Below, in pieces: positions 9,959 to 20,096 of a DNA stretch of 64,000 nt. Made by a program: the position numbers and the translations under genes. Positions within the stretch are counted from its first letter, which is position 1. Each line of letters opens with the position of its first letter. This DNA is from Mycoavidus cysteinexigens (GTDB taxonomy: Bacteria > Pseudomonadota > Gammaproteobacteria > Burkholderiales > Burkholderiaceae): assembly GCF_003966915.1 (NCBI RefSeq), contig NZ_AP018150.1, positions 2,480,001-2,544,000 on the forward strand, in the 5' to 3' direction. The notes below the pieces were generated by a model. The model made no database searches. It saw nothing but the letters and a program-made list of their open reading frames with translations, and had not been told where the DNA came from.

Positions 9959-12900
9959 ATGGATTCCTTCAGAAAAATAAGGCCATCGTCGCCATCGGTC
10001 AGCTTTGCTAACGATAATAACGCACCGATATCTCAGAAGCCATTGGGCGCGTTTCCCAACTCTCCGCAAAAAATTTCCGTTGCCGATCGCCATCGATCGA
10101 AGAACGCTAATGCTAACCGCACTATCGGCTCTAATGGACTGCGACCGGCAATCTCCAATGTGTCTTCTGATGACCTTTCTGATCCACCCTCCGATAAGTC
10201 TTCTGAAGAAACTTCCATTCCGTTTAAGAAAATTACTCCAAATCGATTGCCAGTAGATCAGAATGCCTCCAGTAGGATTCACCCAACAGAGCCGCAGACG
10301 AATTTCAAAAAAAGGAGTTTCAGTCGCAACTCTGATGGATCTTCCTGTGAGTTTTCTGATGTCTCATCCTGTGAATCTTCTGATGAGCCTTCCAGGATTC
10401 AGCAAACCTCTGAGTTTTCGCTTAAAAGAAAAAATCTAGGAAAAAATGATAGTAGCAAGCGTCTTTGCGTGGAAGGACATCATGGCATAGGTAAATCGCC
10501 GACTATGGCTCAATCCTCTCTAGATTCTGTCACATTAGCGAAAATACACAGCGAAATTCTTAACACCTTTCCGGAACGGCTTACGCAACTCCTCGAGTGT
10601 GACCGAGGACAGCGGAGCGTGCAACAGGCGCGCGCTAAGTGGAATTTGCCTGACGAGCACCGTTTTATGGCTGCGCTCTTCGATTGCACCTGGCAGGCAT
10701 GCAAGAAATTTGGCGCTCAGGTGACAACTGACACGACGGACATTGTGCTGCAACAGGCACTGCGGGCCGTTCGGGAATTGGAACAAAAGGCCGGGAGTCA
10801 CATCACCACACTGCTGGCTGATCCCGATCTGTTGCACCTAAAGGCACTAGTGGCTAGCCCAGATAAGTTTGCACCGCGTGCGAACGAAACCGCACGGATT
10901 TTTGCACAGGTTGCGGACGATATTCAGCAATGCAGTGGCTATCCGATTGCAGCAGATCAAATGTGGCGGCTGTGCATTGACCCTCAAACTATTGCTCTGT
11001 TGGAAAAGTGTGGCATCGACGTTAGCAACCCTCTGTTGGGCTATTTGTTTGATAGCCAGCCAGGCTATCTGTACCGCATGGCATGCGGTTGGCAATGCGT
11101 CATGCAAAGGGTGCAAAGCCGCCAAGCACCGAATGCAGAGTTCCTAATTGAGTTGAATCAAGCCTGCACTGGACGCGATGACGACGAAATGGTTGTGGAT
11201 GAGATGGAGGATGCAGGCGGCGAAGTCGGATTGCCGCAAAATTCGACTGGCCTTGAAACGGATGATGTCGAATTCGGCCTGCTGATGGGGTCCAACCTGA
11301 GCGAGACGGGAGAGCAAGAACTACGCAAGACGGCCGCCGCACTGCAACCCTTCAACATTACGTTGGACCTTAAAGATGACGGGGAAAATACTGAGTACTC
11401 CATCCAGTTCGGCCAGCGCTTCCTGACGCTGGTGCGCAAAGAGGCCAATCAACATGATTTGATCAAAGCGTTACAGCACTGGTTCTCTGAATACAAAAAG
11501 GAAATCAAAATGAACGGGGTTGACCTGGCACTGGCTGAAGTTAAATTGGCACGGCGTCTCGATCAAACTCATGCGTTTGCCGACGCCAATGTACGGAGCT
11601 GTCATTTACTCCTCAACTGTTATGCGCTCATGCGCGGGGAACCGCCATTCATGTTTGCTGACCCCAACATACTTGACGGGTGCGCTGATGTTGAACTGCA
11701 AACAGCCCGCGAGCAGGCTCAGGCTATCAGAGTAACCGCTGTCGCAAGCACCTCACCGCTGTTTGGTATCGAAGCGACGGGTGAGATGGCAGACAAGGAT
11801 ATGGAGGGGGACGACCCGCTGATTGGCAGCGCGCGCTTGCCGCGTCGCAAAGCGCGTGTCGAAGAGGACTTTCCATTTCCGTTGACAGAGGCCTTGAAAA
11901 CTCGGTTACGCCAATCCTTAACGAAGGTACCCAGAGAAATCAAAAAAACGGCGGTGACAGTTGAGTATGGTGGCAAAGGATTGATGTTCTTTGCACGTAA
12001 GGTAATGAATCAAAAAGACTTTACAAAATTGGAGACAAAGCAACCGGGCGAGCTCTGGCTTTATGCAGCCAGTTTTCCCGAGCGCAATGGCGGCAAGTCG
12101 ATCAACGTGGCATTGCTGGTGTACGTAGAAGGTGGTTGTATCAACGATATACGGATCGATACGCCAGTCAACCGTGAGCAAATCGGTATAGCGCTCCGTA
12201 ATCCCGTGCAAGAGGCAATTGCTAACGGGGAGAGCTACGATATAAATTACGCTCTTAGTGTTTATCTAAGTCAAAGTAACCCTCCAGACTGGATAAACAA
12301 GCTGGGGGAGGCGGCCCAGAATGCAGGGTATTCTAAAAAATCGATGCTCAAATTTGTCAGAGATACTGTTGTTAAGCCTGGCCTAGGTCGGAAAGAAACC
12401 GGACTGCCAGAGGGTGTGCTGCTATACGACTACCCGTCTAAAGAGGCAGCTAATAAGGTGACGCTGGTAGCGCGTGTAGAAAATAACCAGATCCAGAGGG
12501 TCCAGTTGGATAATGAGGCGGGGCGGGACAAAGTGATCGCCAATGCAAAACGAGGAGACCTAAGCAGAATGATTGCTAACGGGGAGATATACGATATAAA
12601 CCCGTCTCTTAGTTCTAGTCTAGGTCGAGAGGATCCCGCAGACTGGATAAAGGCACTGCAGACGGCGGCCCAGAACGCAAGATATCCTAAAAAATCGATG
12701 CTCGAATTTGTCAGAGATGTTGTTAAGCCTGGCTTAGGTCGGGAAGACGCCGGACTGCCAGAGGATGCGCTGCTGTACGACTACCCGTCTAAAGAGGCAG
12801 CCAATAAGGTGACACTGGTAGCGCGTGTAGAAAATAACCAAATCCAGAGAGTCCAGCTGGATAATGAGAAGGGGCGGGACAAAGTAATCGCCAATACAAA

Positions 12901-13642
12901 GCCAGGGGATCTAAGCGGAATGATTGCTAACGGGGAGATATACGATATAAACCCGTCTCTTCGTCCTAGTCTAGGTCAAGAGAAACCTAGAGGCTGGGTA
13001 AAGGCGCTGGGGGAGGCGGCCCAGAATGCAGGGTATTCTAAAAAGTCGATGCTCGAATTTATCCGAAAGGTTGTTAAGCCTGGCCTAGGTCGGGAAGATG
13101 CTGGGCTGCCAGCGGGTGTGCTGCTATACGACTACCCGTCTAAAGAGGCAGCTAATAAGGTGACGCTAGTAGCGCGTGTAGAAAATAACCAGATCCAGAG
13201 GGTCCAGCTGGATAATGAGGAGGGGCGGGACAAAGTGATCGCCAATACGAAGCGGCGCGAGTCAAGAAAAATGGCTGCGACCAGGGAAAGCTACGCTATA
13301 GGCAAGTTTCTTTCTAACGTTTTAGATCAAAAACAGCCTATAACTTGGGTAAATGATCTGCTGAAAAAGGCCCAGAACGCAGGGTACACTGGAAAATCGA
13401 TGCTCCCCTTTGTCCAAGATATAGTTAAGCCTGGCCTAGGTCGGGCAGACGCCGGGCTACCAGAGGGTGTGCTGCTATACGACTACCCGTCTAGCGAGGC
13501 AGCGAATAAAGTGACGCTGGTAGCGCTTGTAGTAGATAACAAAATCCAGAGCGTCCAGCTGAACGATAAAAAGGGGCGAGACACAGTGATTGCCAAGGCA
13601 ATGCCACGAGAGCTACACTCTAGACCACCCCATTACACATAA
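9959..13642 (+). CDS. Large accessory protein with Doc/Fic-like motif and C-terminal tandem repeats; candidate effector (paralogue 2)
   Basis: This protein is unnamed, 1227 residues from the ATG at 9959 (GAGAG just upstream); the frame is open to an earlier ATG at 9893, but residues added there look unlike protein N-termini of the pair. Residues 1-160 are Ser-rich and low complexity. The middle is homologous to the preceding gene (ADQMWR at residue 332, a CTG block, MGSN). Residues 538-546 read HAFADANVR, close to the Doc-type Fic motif HxFxDANKR with catalytic His, Asp, Asn and Arg kept and Lys replaced by Val; LLLN and a GEPP turn follow as in Fic proteins. The C-terminal 40 percent is built of 117-residue repeats (separate entry). 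No signal peptide. AMP- or phospho-transfer activity is possible but unproven. Confidence 0.6.
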   Translation: MDSFRKIRPSSPSVSFANDNNAPISQKPLGAFPNSPQKISVADRHRSKNANANRTIGSNGLRPAISNVSSDDLSDPPSDKSSEETSIPFKKITPNRLPVDQNASSRIHPTEPQTNFKKRSFSRNSDGSSCEFSDVSSCESSDEPSRIQQTSEFSLKRKNLGKNDSSKRLCVEGHHGIGKSPTMAQSSLDSVTLAKIHSEILNTFPERLTQLLECDRGQRSVQQARAKWNLPDEHRFMAALFDCTWQACKKFGAQVTTDTTDIVLQQALRAVRELEQKAGSHITTLLADPDLLHLKALVASPDKFAPRANETARIFAQVADDIQQCSGYPIAADQMWRLCIDPQTIALLEKCGIDVSNPLLGYLFDSQPGYLYRMACGWQCVMQRVQSRQAPNAEFLIELNQACTGRDDDEMVVDEMEDAGGEVGLPQNSTGLETDDVEFGLLMGSNLSETGEQELRKTAAALQPFNITLDLKDDGENTEYSIQFGQRFLTLVRKEANQHDLIKALQHWFSEYKKEIKMNGVDLALAEVKLARRLDQTHAFADANVRSCHLLLNCYALMRGEPPFMFADPNILDGCADVELQTAREQAQAIRVTAVASTSPLFGIEATGEMADKDMEGDDPLIGSARLPRRKARVEEDFPFPLTEALKTRLRQSLTKVPREIKKTAVTVEYGGKGLMFFARKVMNQKDFTKLETKQPGELWLYAASFPERNGGKSINVALLVYVEGGCINDIRIDTPVNREQIGIALRNPVQEAIANGESYDINYALSVYLSQSNPPDWINKLGEAAQNAGYSKKSMLKFVRDTVVKPGLGRKETGLPEGVLLYDYPSKEAANKVTLVARVENNQIQRVQLDNEAGRDKVIANAKRGDLSRMIANGEIYDINPSLSSSLGREDPADWIKALQTAAQNARYPKKSMLEFVRDVVKPGLGREDAGLPEDALLYDYPSKEAANKVTLVARVENNQIQRVQLDNEKGRDKVIANTKPGDLSGMIANGEIYDINPSLRPSLGQEKPRGWVKALGEAAQNAGYSKKSMLEFIRKVVKPGLGREDAGLPAGVLLYDYPSKEAANKVTLVARVENNQIQRVQLDNEEGRDKVIANTKRRESRKMAATRESYAIGKFLSNVLDQKQPITWVNDLLKKAQNAGYTGKSMLPFVQDIVKPGLGRADAGLPEGVLLYDYPSSEAANKVTLVALVVDNKIQSVQLNDKKGRDTVIAKAMPRELHSRPPHYT
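12404..13642 (+). repeat. 351-bp-period in-frame tandem repeat (3 full units plus a partial one)
   Basis: The coding sequence repeats with an exact period of 351 bases (117 codons): the LLYDYPSKEAANKVTLVAR segment begins just after 12404, 12755, 13106 and 13457, each time preceded by VKPGLGR. Units are nearly identical at the DNA level over long stretches, so the array is recent or kept uniform by gene conversion. A more diverged unit, recognisable by ANGESYDIN and QNAGYSKKSM, precedes it at about 12050-12403. The last unit ends early and is followed by a short basic tail. Confidence 0.9.
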
Positions 13643-13711
13643 ATCTGCATGAAGTGGTAATGGAGTGACTTTAGGTGTGTGATTCATAGAGATTTAGGCT
13701 TCCCAATGAAT

Positions 13712-14335
13712 TTATATATAGTAAGCCACAGAGGTCATCACGCGCGAACTCATCCGCATTAAACGCCGTACTGGAAGCGGCAGTTCTGCGCCGCCCGCCG
13801 CAATAGCCGCTTGCCCATGCGCAATTTCGTCAACCCGCATTTGTTCAAGCACTACGCGCGACCCATGATCGTTAAGCGCCAACTTTTCTAAGTGACGATC
13901 CAGGTGCTGTTCAACTTGCCGCTCGGTCTCAGCCATAAAACCCAGGCTGATCCGATCGCCCATTTTTCCGGCGATAAAGCCGATTGCAAAGGCGCCGGCA
14001 TACCACAACGGATTCAGCAAACTGGAACGCGCGTCTAAGGCATTTAAGCGCTCCGCCAACCAACTTAGATGATCTTCTTCTTCGCGCGCTGCATGCTCAA
14101 AATTTGCTTTAAGTCGAACCGACTGAGTTGCCAGCTTTTGCGCTTGATACAGCGCTTGCGCACAAATCTCCCCAGTATGATTCACACGCATCAAGGCGCC
14201 CGCCTGTTTTGTCTCCGACGCAGATAATTCTGCCGCTGCGGCCTCATCGATTTGGGGCAAGGGCCGCGTCGCCCGCACCACGCCAGTTAGCGCGCGCAAA
14301 CTTCGATCAAATTCGCCAATTAAACGATCTATCAT
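13712..14335 (-). CDS. coq7: 2-nonaprenyl-3-methyl-6-methoxy-1,4-benzoquinol hydroxylase Coq7
   Basis: Coq7 is the di-iron, membrane-associated monooxygenase that carries out a late ring hydroxylation in ubiquinone synthesis. I chose the ATG at 14335 because an AAGGAGGA ribosome site lies just upstream and the protein then begins [13 protein letters not shown], the normal family start; a 23-codon extension is open upstream. The 207-residue product has two repeats of the ferritin-like iron ligands: [28 protein letters not shown] and [13 protein letters not shown]. It stands alone on the minus strand, downstream end facing the repeat gene. Confidence 0.95.
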   Translation of the reverse strand: MIDRLIGEFDRSLRALTGVVRATRPLPQIDEAAAAELSASETKQAGALMRVNHTGEICAQALYQAQKLATQSVRLKANFEHAAREEEDHLSWLAERLNALDARSSLLNPLWYAGAFAIGFIAGKMGDRISLGFMAETERQVEQHLDRHLEKLALNDHGSRVVLEQMRVDEIAHGQAAIAAGGAELPLPVRRLMRMSSRVMTSVAYYI

Positions 14336-14693
14336 CGGTTTTCCTCCTTGGTTAAGAACATACGTCACCCTGCCGCAGCAGCTTTTGATTATCCATATAA
14401 GCACAGACCGCTGTTGTTTAAATGTGACAGAAATTAAGAATACACCATAAGTAAAAGAGCTTTTTCTTTTACCTCGCTAACGAATTTGTTACAGTACATT
14501 AACTTCTAGTGAAGTTGTAGCAGTAAAGTTGGATCTATCCCCATGTACGGGCAAGTCCACCTAAATTCATAGGTTGGCGGCTAAAGTACAGTTTCTGCTT
14601 CTTATAGGTTATTTGGGCCTTAAGTTGTATGCTGTGCAAGGGTTAGACCATATAAATTGCCAAATCCATTCCCAATCTTTTTGGAGATTCTCA
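14336..14693. other. Intergenic region between coq7 and the porin gene
   Basis: The region holds divergent regulatory DNA and no gene. A short hairpin, GTAAAAG (14451-14457) with CTTTTAC (14466-14472), is visible. The plus-strand frame that runs into the porin is open from 14574, but those codons do not resemble protein; they are the untranslated leader. I could not settle on a -35/-10 pair for the porin. Confidence 0.45.
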
Positions 14694-15887
14694 ATGAAAA
14701 AGTCACTTCTTGCTCTCGCGGCACTGGGTGCATTCGCTGGTGCGGCTCATGCCCAAAGCAGCGTGACACTGTATGGCGTAATTGACGCAGGTGTTAATTA
14801 TGTTAGTAGCGCACAACAAAAAGCCTCTGCAAACGGCGGCAAACAAATTAGCCTGACTAGCGGCGTTATGCAAGGTAGCCGCTGGGGCGTCCGTGGCACG
14901 GAAAACCTAGGTGGCGGCTTGAAAGCTATTTTCACGTTGGAAAATGGCTTTAGCTTGAATGACGGTAGACTAGGCCAAGGCGGTTCTGAATTCGGTCGTC
15001 AAGCGTTTGTTGGCTTGTCTGGAGATTTCGGTACAGTGACCGTAGGTCGTCAGTACGATCCTGTATCTGATTTTGTCTCGGGTTTCTCTGCTGGCAGCCA
15101 ATGGGGTACGTATGCTGCTCACCCAGGTGACATCGACAACTTCAACAATAGCGCGCGCATCAACAACTCGATCAAATACACCAGCCCTAATAACGGTGGC
15201 TTGACCTACAGCGCATTGTATAGCTTGGGTGGCTTTGCTGGCGAATTCCAGAAAAACCGTGTTTGGTCGATAGGTGCAGGTTATGCAAATGGCCCGTTGG
15301 CTTTTGGTGCAGCTTACTTGAACGCGATGAACCCTAACCTCTCGTTCTACGGTAACACAGAGACTGAAAATACGCTTAACCGCGGTGATTTTGGGAAAAA
15401 TTCCCTTATCGCTGGTTTTTCGTCAGCTAGTGCCTTGGAAATCGTTGGTGTAGGCGGTTCTTATACGTTTGGCCCAGCTACACTTGGTCTAACTTACAGC
15501 AATGTCAAGCTTAAAGACCTCAATGATTCGCGCTCAAATGGCGAGATGAACACCGGATATAGCGGTTCACCTAAATTCAACAACGGTGAAATTAACCTCG
15601 CATATCAGTTAACACCTGCTCTGAAAGTCGGCGGTGCTTACTCCTACACTCAAGGCAGCAGCCTTAAAGACGAGAAAACGGGTGAGTCAGCTTCAAAGCC
15701 AAAATATCATCAAGTTAACCTCGGCGCTGACTATTCCTTGTCAAAACGCACCGATGTTTACATGCTTGGCGCTTACCAAAAAGCCAACGGTGGCAAAGTA
15801 GGTACACCTGCACAAATCGCTGGTCTGGATCAAGCTAGAAACGATCGTCAAGCTGTTGTTCGTGTAGGCTTGCGTCACAAGTTCTAA
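14694..15887 (+). CDS. Outer-membrane general porin (Gram-negative porin family)
   Basis: This is a trimeric beta-barrel porin giving passive uptake of small solutes across the outer membrane. The start at 14694 follows a TTGGAG site and gives a classic signal peptide, MKKSLLALAALGAFAGAAHA, cleaved before QSSVTLYG. The mature protein begins with the Burkholderia porin pattern VTLYGVIDAGVNY, contains SRWGVRGTENLGGG, and ends in a C-terminal phenylalanine (VGLRHKF), the signal for BAM insertion. At 397 residues it has typical length. It is monocistronic, ending in a strong terminator. Confidence 0.95.
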   Translation: MKKSLLALAALGAFAGAAHAQSSVTLYGVIDAGVNYVSSAQQKASANGGKQISLTSGVMQGSRWGVRGTENLGGGLKAIFTLENGFSLNDGRLGQGGSEFGRQAFVGLSGDFGTVTVGRQYDPVSDFVSGFSAGSQWGTYAAHPGDIDNFNNSARINNSIKYTSPNNGGLTYSALYSLGGFAGEFQKNRVWSIGAGYANGPLAFGAAYLNAMNPNLSFYGNTETENTLNRGDFGKNSLIAGFSSASALEIVGVGGSYTFGPATLGLTYSNVKLKDLNDSRSNGEMNTGYSGSPKFNNGEINLAYQLTPALKVGGAYSYTQGSSLKDEKTGESASKPKYHQVNLGADYSLSKRTDVYMLGAYQKANGGKVGTPAQIAGLDQARNDRQAVVRVGLRHKF

Positions 15888-15934
15888 TCTAAAGAAATAA
15901 AGATAAAGATAAAGAACTGCATTAAATTGTAATT

Positions 15935-15962
15935 AAAAAGGCGCCTTCGGGCGCCTTTTTTT
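15935..15962 (+). terminator. Rho-independent terminator after the porin gene
   Basis: GGCGCC, a TTCG tetraloop and GGCGCC form a very stable hairpin (15940-15955) flanked by A-run and T-run, so it can stop transcription from both sides: the porin on the plus strand and fadD on the minus strand, whose stop lies 26 bases away. Confidence 0.95.
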
Positions 15963-15987
15963 ATACCTCAATTAATATATCTGACCT

Positions 15988-17661
15988 TTATTTCTGGGGT
16001 TCCCGCAAAGCCCTACGCAAAATCTTCCCCACATTCGTCTTAGGCAATTCAGCGCGAAACTCAATCAGCTTCGGGCGCTTATACCCAGTTAACCGCTCTT
16101 TGCAAAAAGCCATCACCTCCGCTTCCTTCAAAGCCGGATCTTTCTTAACCACAAAAATCTTTACCACCTCTCCAGAATGCTCATCTGGCACGCCAATCGC
16201 TGCCGCTTCAAAAATACCGGGGTGCTGCGCGAGCACATCTTCAACTTCATTCGGGTAGACATTAAACCCAGATACGATAATCATATCTTTCTTGCGATCG
16301 ACCACTTTGATGCAGCCATTTTCATCCATCATGCCAATATCGCCGGATTTAAAAAAACCATCGGCCGTCATGACCTTAGCCGTTTCATCCGGCCGCTGCC
16401 AATAACCCGCCATTAATTGCGGCCCACGGATGCAAATCTCGCCTTTTTGACCTGGCGGCGCCTCTACGCCGTCTTCATCTCGAATCGATACCTCAGTTGA
16501 GGGAAGCGGCACGCCAATTGTGCCTGAATAAGTCGTGGCAACCACCGAATTGCAGGTCACGCATGGCGAAGTCTCTGACAACCCATACCCTTCGACAATT
16601 GGCGCACGCGTGCAATCGAACCAGCGGCGCGCCACGGCTTCTTGCACCGCCATTCCTCCGCTATTGGCCACCAATAACTTTGAAAAATTGAGTTGCCCAA
16701 AACGCGGATGATTGAGTAACGCGTTATACAGTGTATTGACCGCCGGAAATGTATTAAATGGATAGGGTTTTAAAGATTTAATCAAACCGTCAATATCGCG
16801 TGGATTGGGAATTAAAATCCCCAATCCACCATTGCGAATGCTGAGCAGCGCACAAACCGTCAGTGCATACACATGATAAAGCGGCAACGCAACGACCGTA
16901 ATCAATTGCTTAATTTCTGACCGATGGCGATGTGCCGGCGCAAGCCAGGCTTCTGATTGCAAAACATTCGCCAAAATATTGCGATGCAATAAAATGGCGC
17001 CTTTAGCGAGTCCTGTCGTACCACCGGTATATTGCAAAAAAGCAATATCTTCCGCGCGTGGCCGAGTGGCGACAAAAGGCAAGCGTGCGCCACGCGCCAA
17101 CATCTCATTAAAACGGACATAATTTGTCAGCCGCCAAGGCGGCACCATGTTCTTCAAATAGCGTACCGCAACATTAATGAAGGGCCCTTTAACCCCCATT
17201 AAATCGCCGATTGAAGCTACGATCACCTGTTTAATGGCCGTGCGCGCAATAACCTTAGCTAAGGTCGCGGCGAAATTTTCCAAGACCACAATCACTTCAG
17301 CGCCGCTGTCGTTTAATTGATGCTCAAGTTCATTTTCCGTATAAAGTGGATTCACATTGACCACCACATAACCCGCGCGCAACACCGCCATCATCGCCAC
17401 GGGATATTGCAAAAGGTTCGGCAGCATCAACGCCACGCGCGCACCTGGCTGTAAATTTTGCGCTTGCAACCAAGCGGCCATCTGGCGTGAGAGGCGCTCT
17501 AGCTCGGCATAAGTCATGCCTTTGCCCATACAAACAAAAGCTTCTCGTTCTGCGTGTTGGCTAAAGCTTTCTTCAAATAATTCAACCAACGAGGCATAAG
17601 CGGATAAATCAATTTCAGCAGGAACCCCGGATGGATACGATTTCAGCCAGATTTTTTCCAT
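15988..17661 (-). CDS. fadD: Long-chain-fatty-acid--CoA ligase FadD
   Basis: FadD activates fatty acids to acyl-CoA via an acyl-adenylate, at the inner face of the membrane, feeding beta-oxidation and lipid synthesis. The 557-residue protein has the AMP-binding motif YTGGTTGLAKGA, the GYGLSETSP motif, the SGDIGMMDENG segment and the C-terminal lysine region KTNVGKILRRALRE. Length and motif order match E. coli FadD. It stands alone on the minus strand between the porin and phoU. In many Burkholderia genomes ppk and ppx follow phoU; here they do not. Confidence 0.93.
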   Translation of the reverse strand: MEKIWLKSYPSGVPAEIDLSAYASLVELFEESFSQHAEREAFVCMGKGMTYAELERLSRQMAAWLQAQNLQPGARVALMLPNLLQYPVAMMAVLRAGYVVVNVNPLYTENELEHQLNDSGAEVIVVLENFAATLAKVIARTAIKQVIVASIGDLMGVKGPFINVAVRYLKNMVPPWRLTNYVRFNEMLARGARLPFVATRPRAEDIAFLQYTGGTTGLAKGAILLHRNILANVLQSEAWLAPAHRHRSEIKQLITVVALPLYHVYALTVCALLSIRNGGLGILIPNPRDIDGLIKSLKPYPFNTFPAVNTLYNALLNHPRFGQLNFSKLLVANSGGMAVQEAVARRWFDCTRAPIVEGYGLSETSPCVTCNSVVATTYSGTIGVPLPSTEVSIRDEDGVEAPPGQKGEICIRGPQLMAGYWQRPDETAKVMTADGFFKSGDIGMMDENGCIKVVDRKKDMIIVSGFNVYPNEVEDVLAQHPGIFEAAAIGVPDEHSGEVVKIFVVKKDPALKEAEVMAFCKERLTGYKRPKLIEFRAELPKTNVGKILRRALREPQK

Positions 17662-17714
17662 TTTTTAATACTCCCCTCGACTTTTATTTTTTTCAAAAAA
17701 TGAAGCATTTTTTT

Positions 17715-18416
17715 CTAAGTTAACACTTCACGCTCAAGCTGGTCAGGCGGTACATGACGTACATCGGTGCCTTTAACGATATAGATAATGAATTCGGCTA
17801 AATTAGTAGCATGGTCTCCAATGCGCTCGATCGCTTTGGCAATCGAAAGATAATCTAACCCTACCGAAATGGTGCGCGGGTCTTCCATCATATAGGTAAT
17901 TAGCTTGCGCACAAAAGCTCGGAATTCTTCGTCCAGCGCGCGGTCATCACGCACGATCTGCGCGGCGGCAAGTGGGTCAAACTGGGCAAATGCATCTAAT
18001 GCGCGCCGCAAAATCGTCACCGCCATCTCACCCGCGAGTTTGATTTCAGAATAATTAATCATGCGCGCACCGTTGGCGATGATGCGCTGGGTGCTAGTAG
18101 CAATTTTTTCCGCTTCATCGCCAGCGCGCTCAAGATTTGGAATCATCTTAGAGATCGCCATTAAGAGCCGCAGATCTCGCGCCGCAGGCTGACGCCGCGC
18201 AATCGTATAACAACACGCTTGATCAATTTCAATTTCCATCGCGTTGAGCTGCTGCTCATTTCTAATCACTTGAGCCGCCGCCTCAGCATTGAGATCGTTC
18301 AGCGAACGCATAGCGGTTACCACTTGCATTTCAACAAAACGCCCCATTTCAAGCACTTTTGCGCACAGAAGGTTCAAGTCGGCATCAAACTGGCTCGACA
18401 GATGTTTGTCGGACAT
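17715..18416 (-). CDS. phoU: Phosphate-specific transport system accessory protein PhoU
   Basis: PhoU is the cytoplasmic helical protein that links the Pst transporter to the PhoR-PhoB sensor pathway and restrains phosphate uptake. The 233-residue product consists of two similar three-helix units with the acidic metal-binding repeats typical of the family (NLERAGDEAEKIA and AIERIGDHATNLAE). It is the last gene of the pst operon, 12 bases after pstB. Confidence 0.96.
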   Translation of the reverse strand: MSDKHLSSQFDADLNLLCAKVLEMGRFVEMQVVTAMRSLNDLNAEAAAQVIRNEQQLNAMEIEIDQACCYTIARRQPAARDLRLLMAISKMIPNLERAGDEAEKIATSTQRIIANGARMINYSEIKLAGEMAVTILRRALDAFAQFDPLAAAQIVRDDRALDEEFRAFVRKLITYMMEDPRTISVGLDYLSIAKAIERIGDHATNLAEFIIYIVKGTDVRHVPPDQLEREVLT

Positions 18417-18428
18417 GGATCCACCTCC

Positions 18429-19214
18429 TTAGCCAAAACGGCCCGTAATATAATCTTCGGTTTCTTTGCGGGCAGGCTTCACAAAAATTTGGCTGGTTTC
18501 GCCAAACTCGATTAACTCACCCAAATACATATACGCCGTGTAATCTGAGCAACGCGCAGCTTGCTGCATATTATGCGTGACAATCACAACCGTGTAATCA
18601 CTTTTTAATTCTGCAATCAACTCCTCAATCCGCCCGCTCGAAATAGGGTCGAGCGCAGAACACGGCTCATCGAGCAATAAGACTTCTGGACGAATCGCAA
18701 TCCCCCGCGCAATGCATAAACGCTGTTGCTGCCCGCCTGAGAGGCTATGGCCGCTGGCGTTTAATTTATCCTTTACTTCACTCCACAAAGCCGCCTTCGT
18801 CAAAGCCCATTCGACCCGCTCATCCATTTCAGTGCGTGAGAGTGCTTCAAACATGCGCACGCCGAATGCAATATTGTTATAAATCGACATTGGGAAAGGC
18901 GTCGGCTTTTGGAACACCATGCCAATCCGCGCGCGCAATAAAGCAATATCTTGCTTCGGGCTTAGCAAGTTTTCTCCGTCCATCCAAATTTCGCCCTCAG
19001 CGCGCTGCTCTGGATAGAGGGCATACATTTTATTGAAGGTGCGTAAAAGCGTAGATTTACCGCAGCCAGAAGGTCCAATAAACGCGGTGACTTTGCGTTC
19101 CGGTATTGGCAGTTCAATGTTCTTTAGCGCGCGATATTGGCCATAGAAAAAATTCAACTGTTTGATCTGGAGCTTGGCGGGAGAAGACAAAGCCTTGTCT
19201 GGAATATGCACCAT
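18429..19214 (-). CDS. pstB: Phosphate ABC transporter ATP-binding protein PstB
   Basis: PstB is the ATPase that powers high-affinity phosphate import. The 261-residue protein has Walker [10 protein letters not shown], the signature LSGGQQQRL, Walker [13 protein letters not shown] and the switch histidine in VTHNM. The [18 protein letters not shown] stretch after Walker A is specific to PstB. It follows pstA directly, with no spacer. Confidence 0.97.
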   Translation of the reverse strand: MVHIPDKALSSPAKLQIKQLNFFYGQYRALKNIELPIPERKVTAFIGPSGCGKSTLLRTFNKMYALYPEQRAEGEIWMDGENLLSPKQDIALLRARIGMVFQKPTPFPMSIYNNIAFGVRMFEALSRTEMDERVEWALTKAALWSEVKDKLNASGHSLSGGQQQRLCIARGIAIRPEVLLLDEPCSALDPISSGRIEELIAELKSDYTVVIVTHNMQQAARCSDYTAYMYLGELIEFGETSQIFVKPARKETEDYITGRFG

Positions 19215-20096
19215 TTACTTTTTCCTAAGCGCTAGACGAGCTAAAAGGTTTAGTCCCAAGACCCCTAGCGTAATCAAAAAAACTCCTGCCCATGCAAGCT
19301 GCTGCCATTCTGCATAAGGACTCATTGCAAACTGGAAGATCGTGACTGGCAAACTCGCTAAAGGCTGATTCAGATCGACGCTAAAGAACCGATTGGATAA
19401 AGCGGTAAAGAGAAGCGGCGCGGTTTCGCCAGCAATGCGCGCCACTGCCAATAAAATGCCGGTGACGATCCCACCCGCAGCCGCTCTTAACGTAATCGCA
19501 CCAATCATTTTCCATTTTGGCGCGCCTAAGGCGAAAGCGGCTTCGCGTAACGCGCTGGGCACCAATTTCAGCATATTTTCAGTGGTGCGCAGCACGATTG
19601 GAATTTGGATAATAGCCAGTGCCAATACGCCAGCCCAGCCGCTGAAATGTCCACTACGCGTTACCACCAACGCGTAAACAAAAAGACCAATCACAATCGA
19701 AGGGGCGGACAGCAAAATATCATTGAGAAAGCGCACCGTGGGCGCAAGCCAGCTTCGTTGTCCGTATTCAGCCAAATAGATACCCGCCAGCACGCCCAGC
19801 GGCGCGCCAATCAAAGTCGCCAACCCGACCAAAAGCATGCTGCCGACAATTGCATTTGCGAGGCCACCCCCTGCGGTATTGGGCGGTGGCGTCATCTCCG
19901 TAAAAAGATGTAGCGATAAACCGCCTAGGCCCAGTTTGAAGGTCGTCCACAAAATCCACAGAAGCCATAATAAACCAAACGCCATAGCCGCCAATGCAAG
20001 CGTCAAAGCAAGCAGATTGCGGCGGCGGCGGCGCGCCTGCAATTGCACAAAGGCTAAGTTCAGGCGACGTGAAGGCGAGGTTGAATGCAAGCTCAT
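19215..20096 (-). CDS. pstA: Phosphate ABC transporter permease PstA
   Basis: PstA is one of two membrane permeases of the Pst phosphate importer. The 293-residue protein has about six membrane helices, a basic N-terminus (RRRRR-like, residues 21-26), and the ABC permease EAA loop around [14 protein letters not shown]. It overlaps pstC by four bases and abuts pstB. Confidence 0.95.
   Translation of the reverse strand: MSLHSTSPSRRLNLAFVQLQARRRRRNLLALTLALAAMAFGLLWLLWILWTTFKLGLGGLSLHLFTEMTPPPNTAGGGLANAIVGSMLLVGLATLIGAPLGVLAGIYLAEYGQRSWLAPTVRFLNDILLSAPSIVIGLFVYALVVTRSGHFSGWAGVLALAIIQIPIVLRTTENMLKLVPSALREAAFALGAPKWKMIGAITLRAAAGGIVTGILLAVARIAGETAPLLFTALSNRFFSVDLNQPLASLPVTIFQFAMSPYAEWQQLAWAGVFLITLGVLGLNLLARLALRKK

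Noticed and set aside
12404-13642. CRISPR-like array
   Set aside because: The repeats are 351 bases, contiguous and in frame within a protein gene, with no short repeat/spacer alternation.
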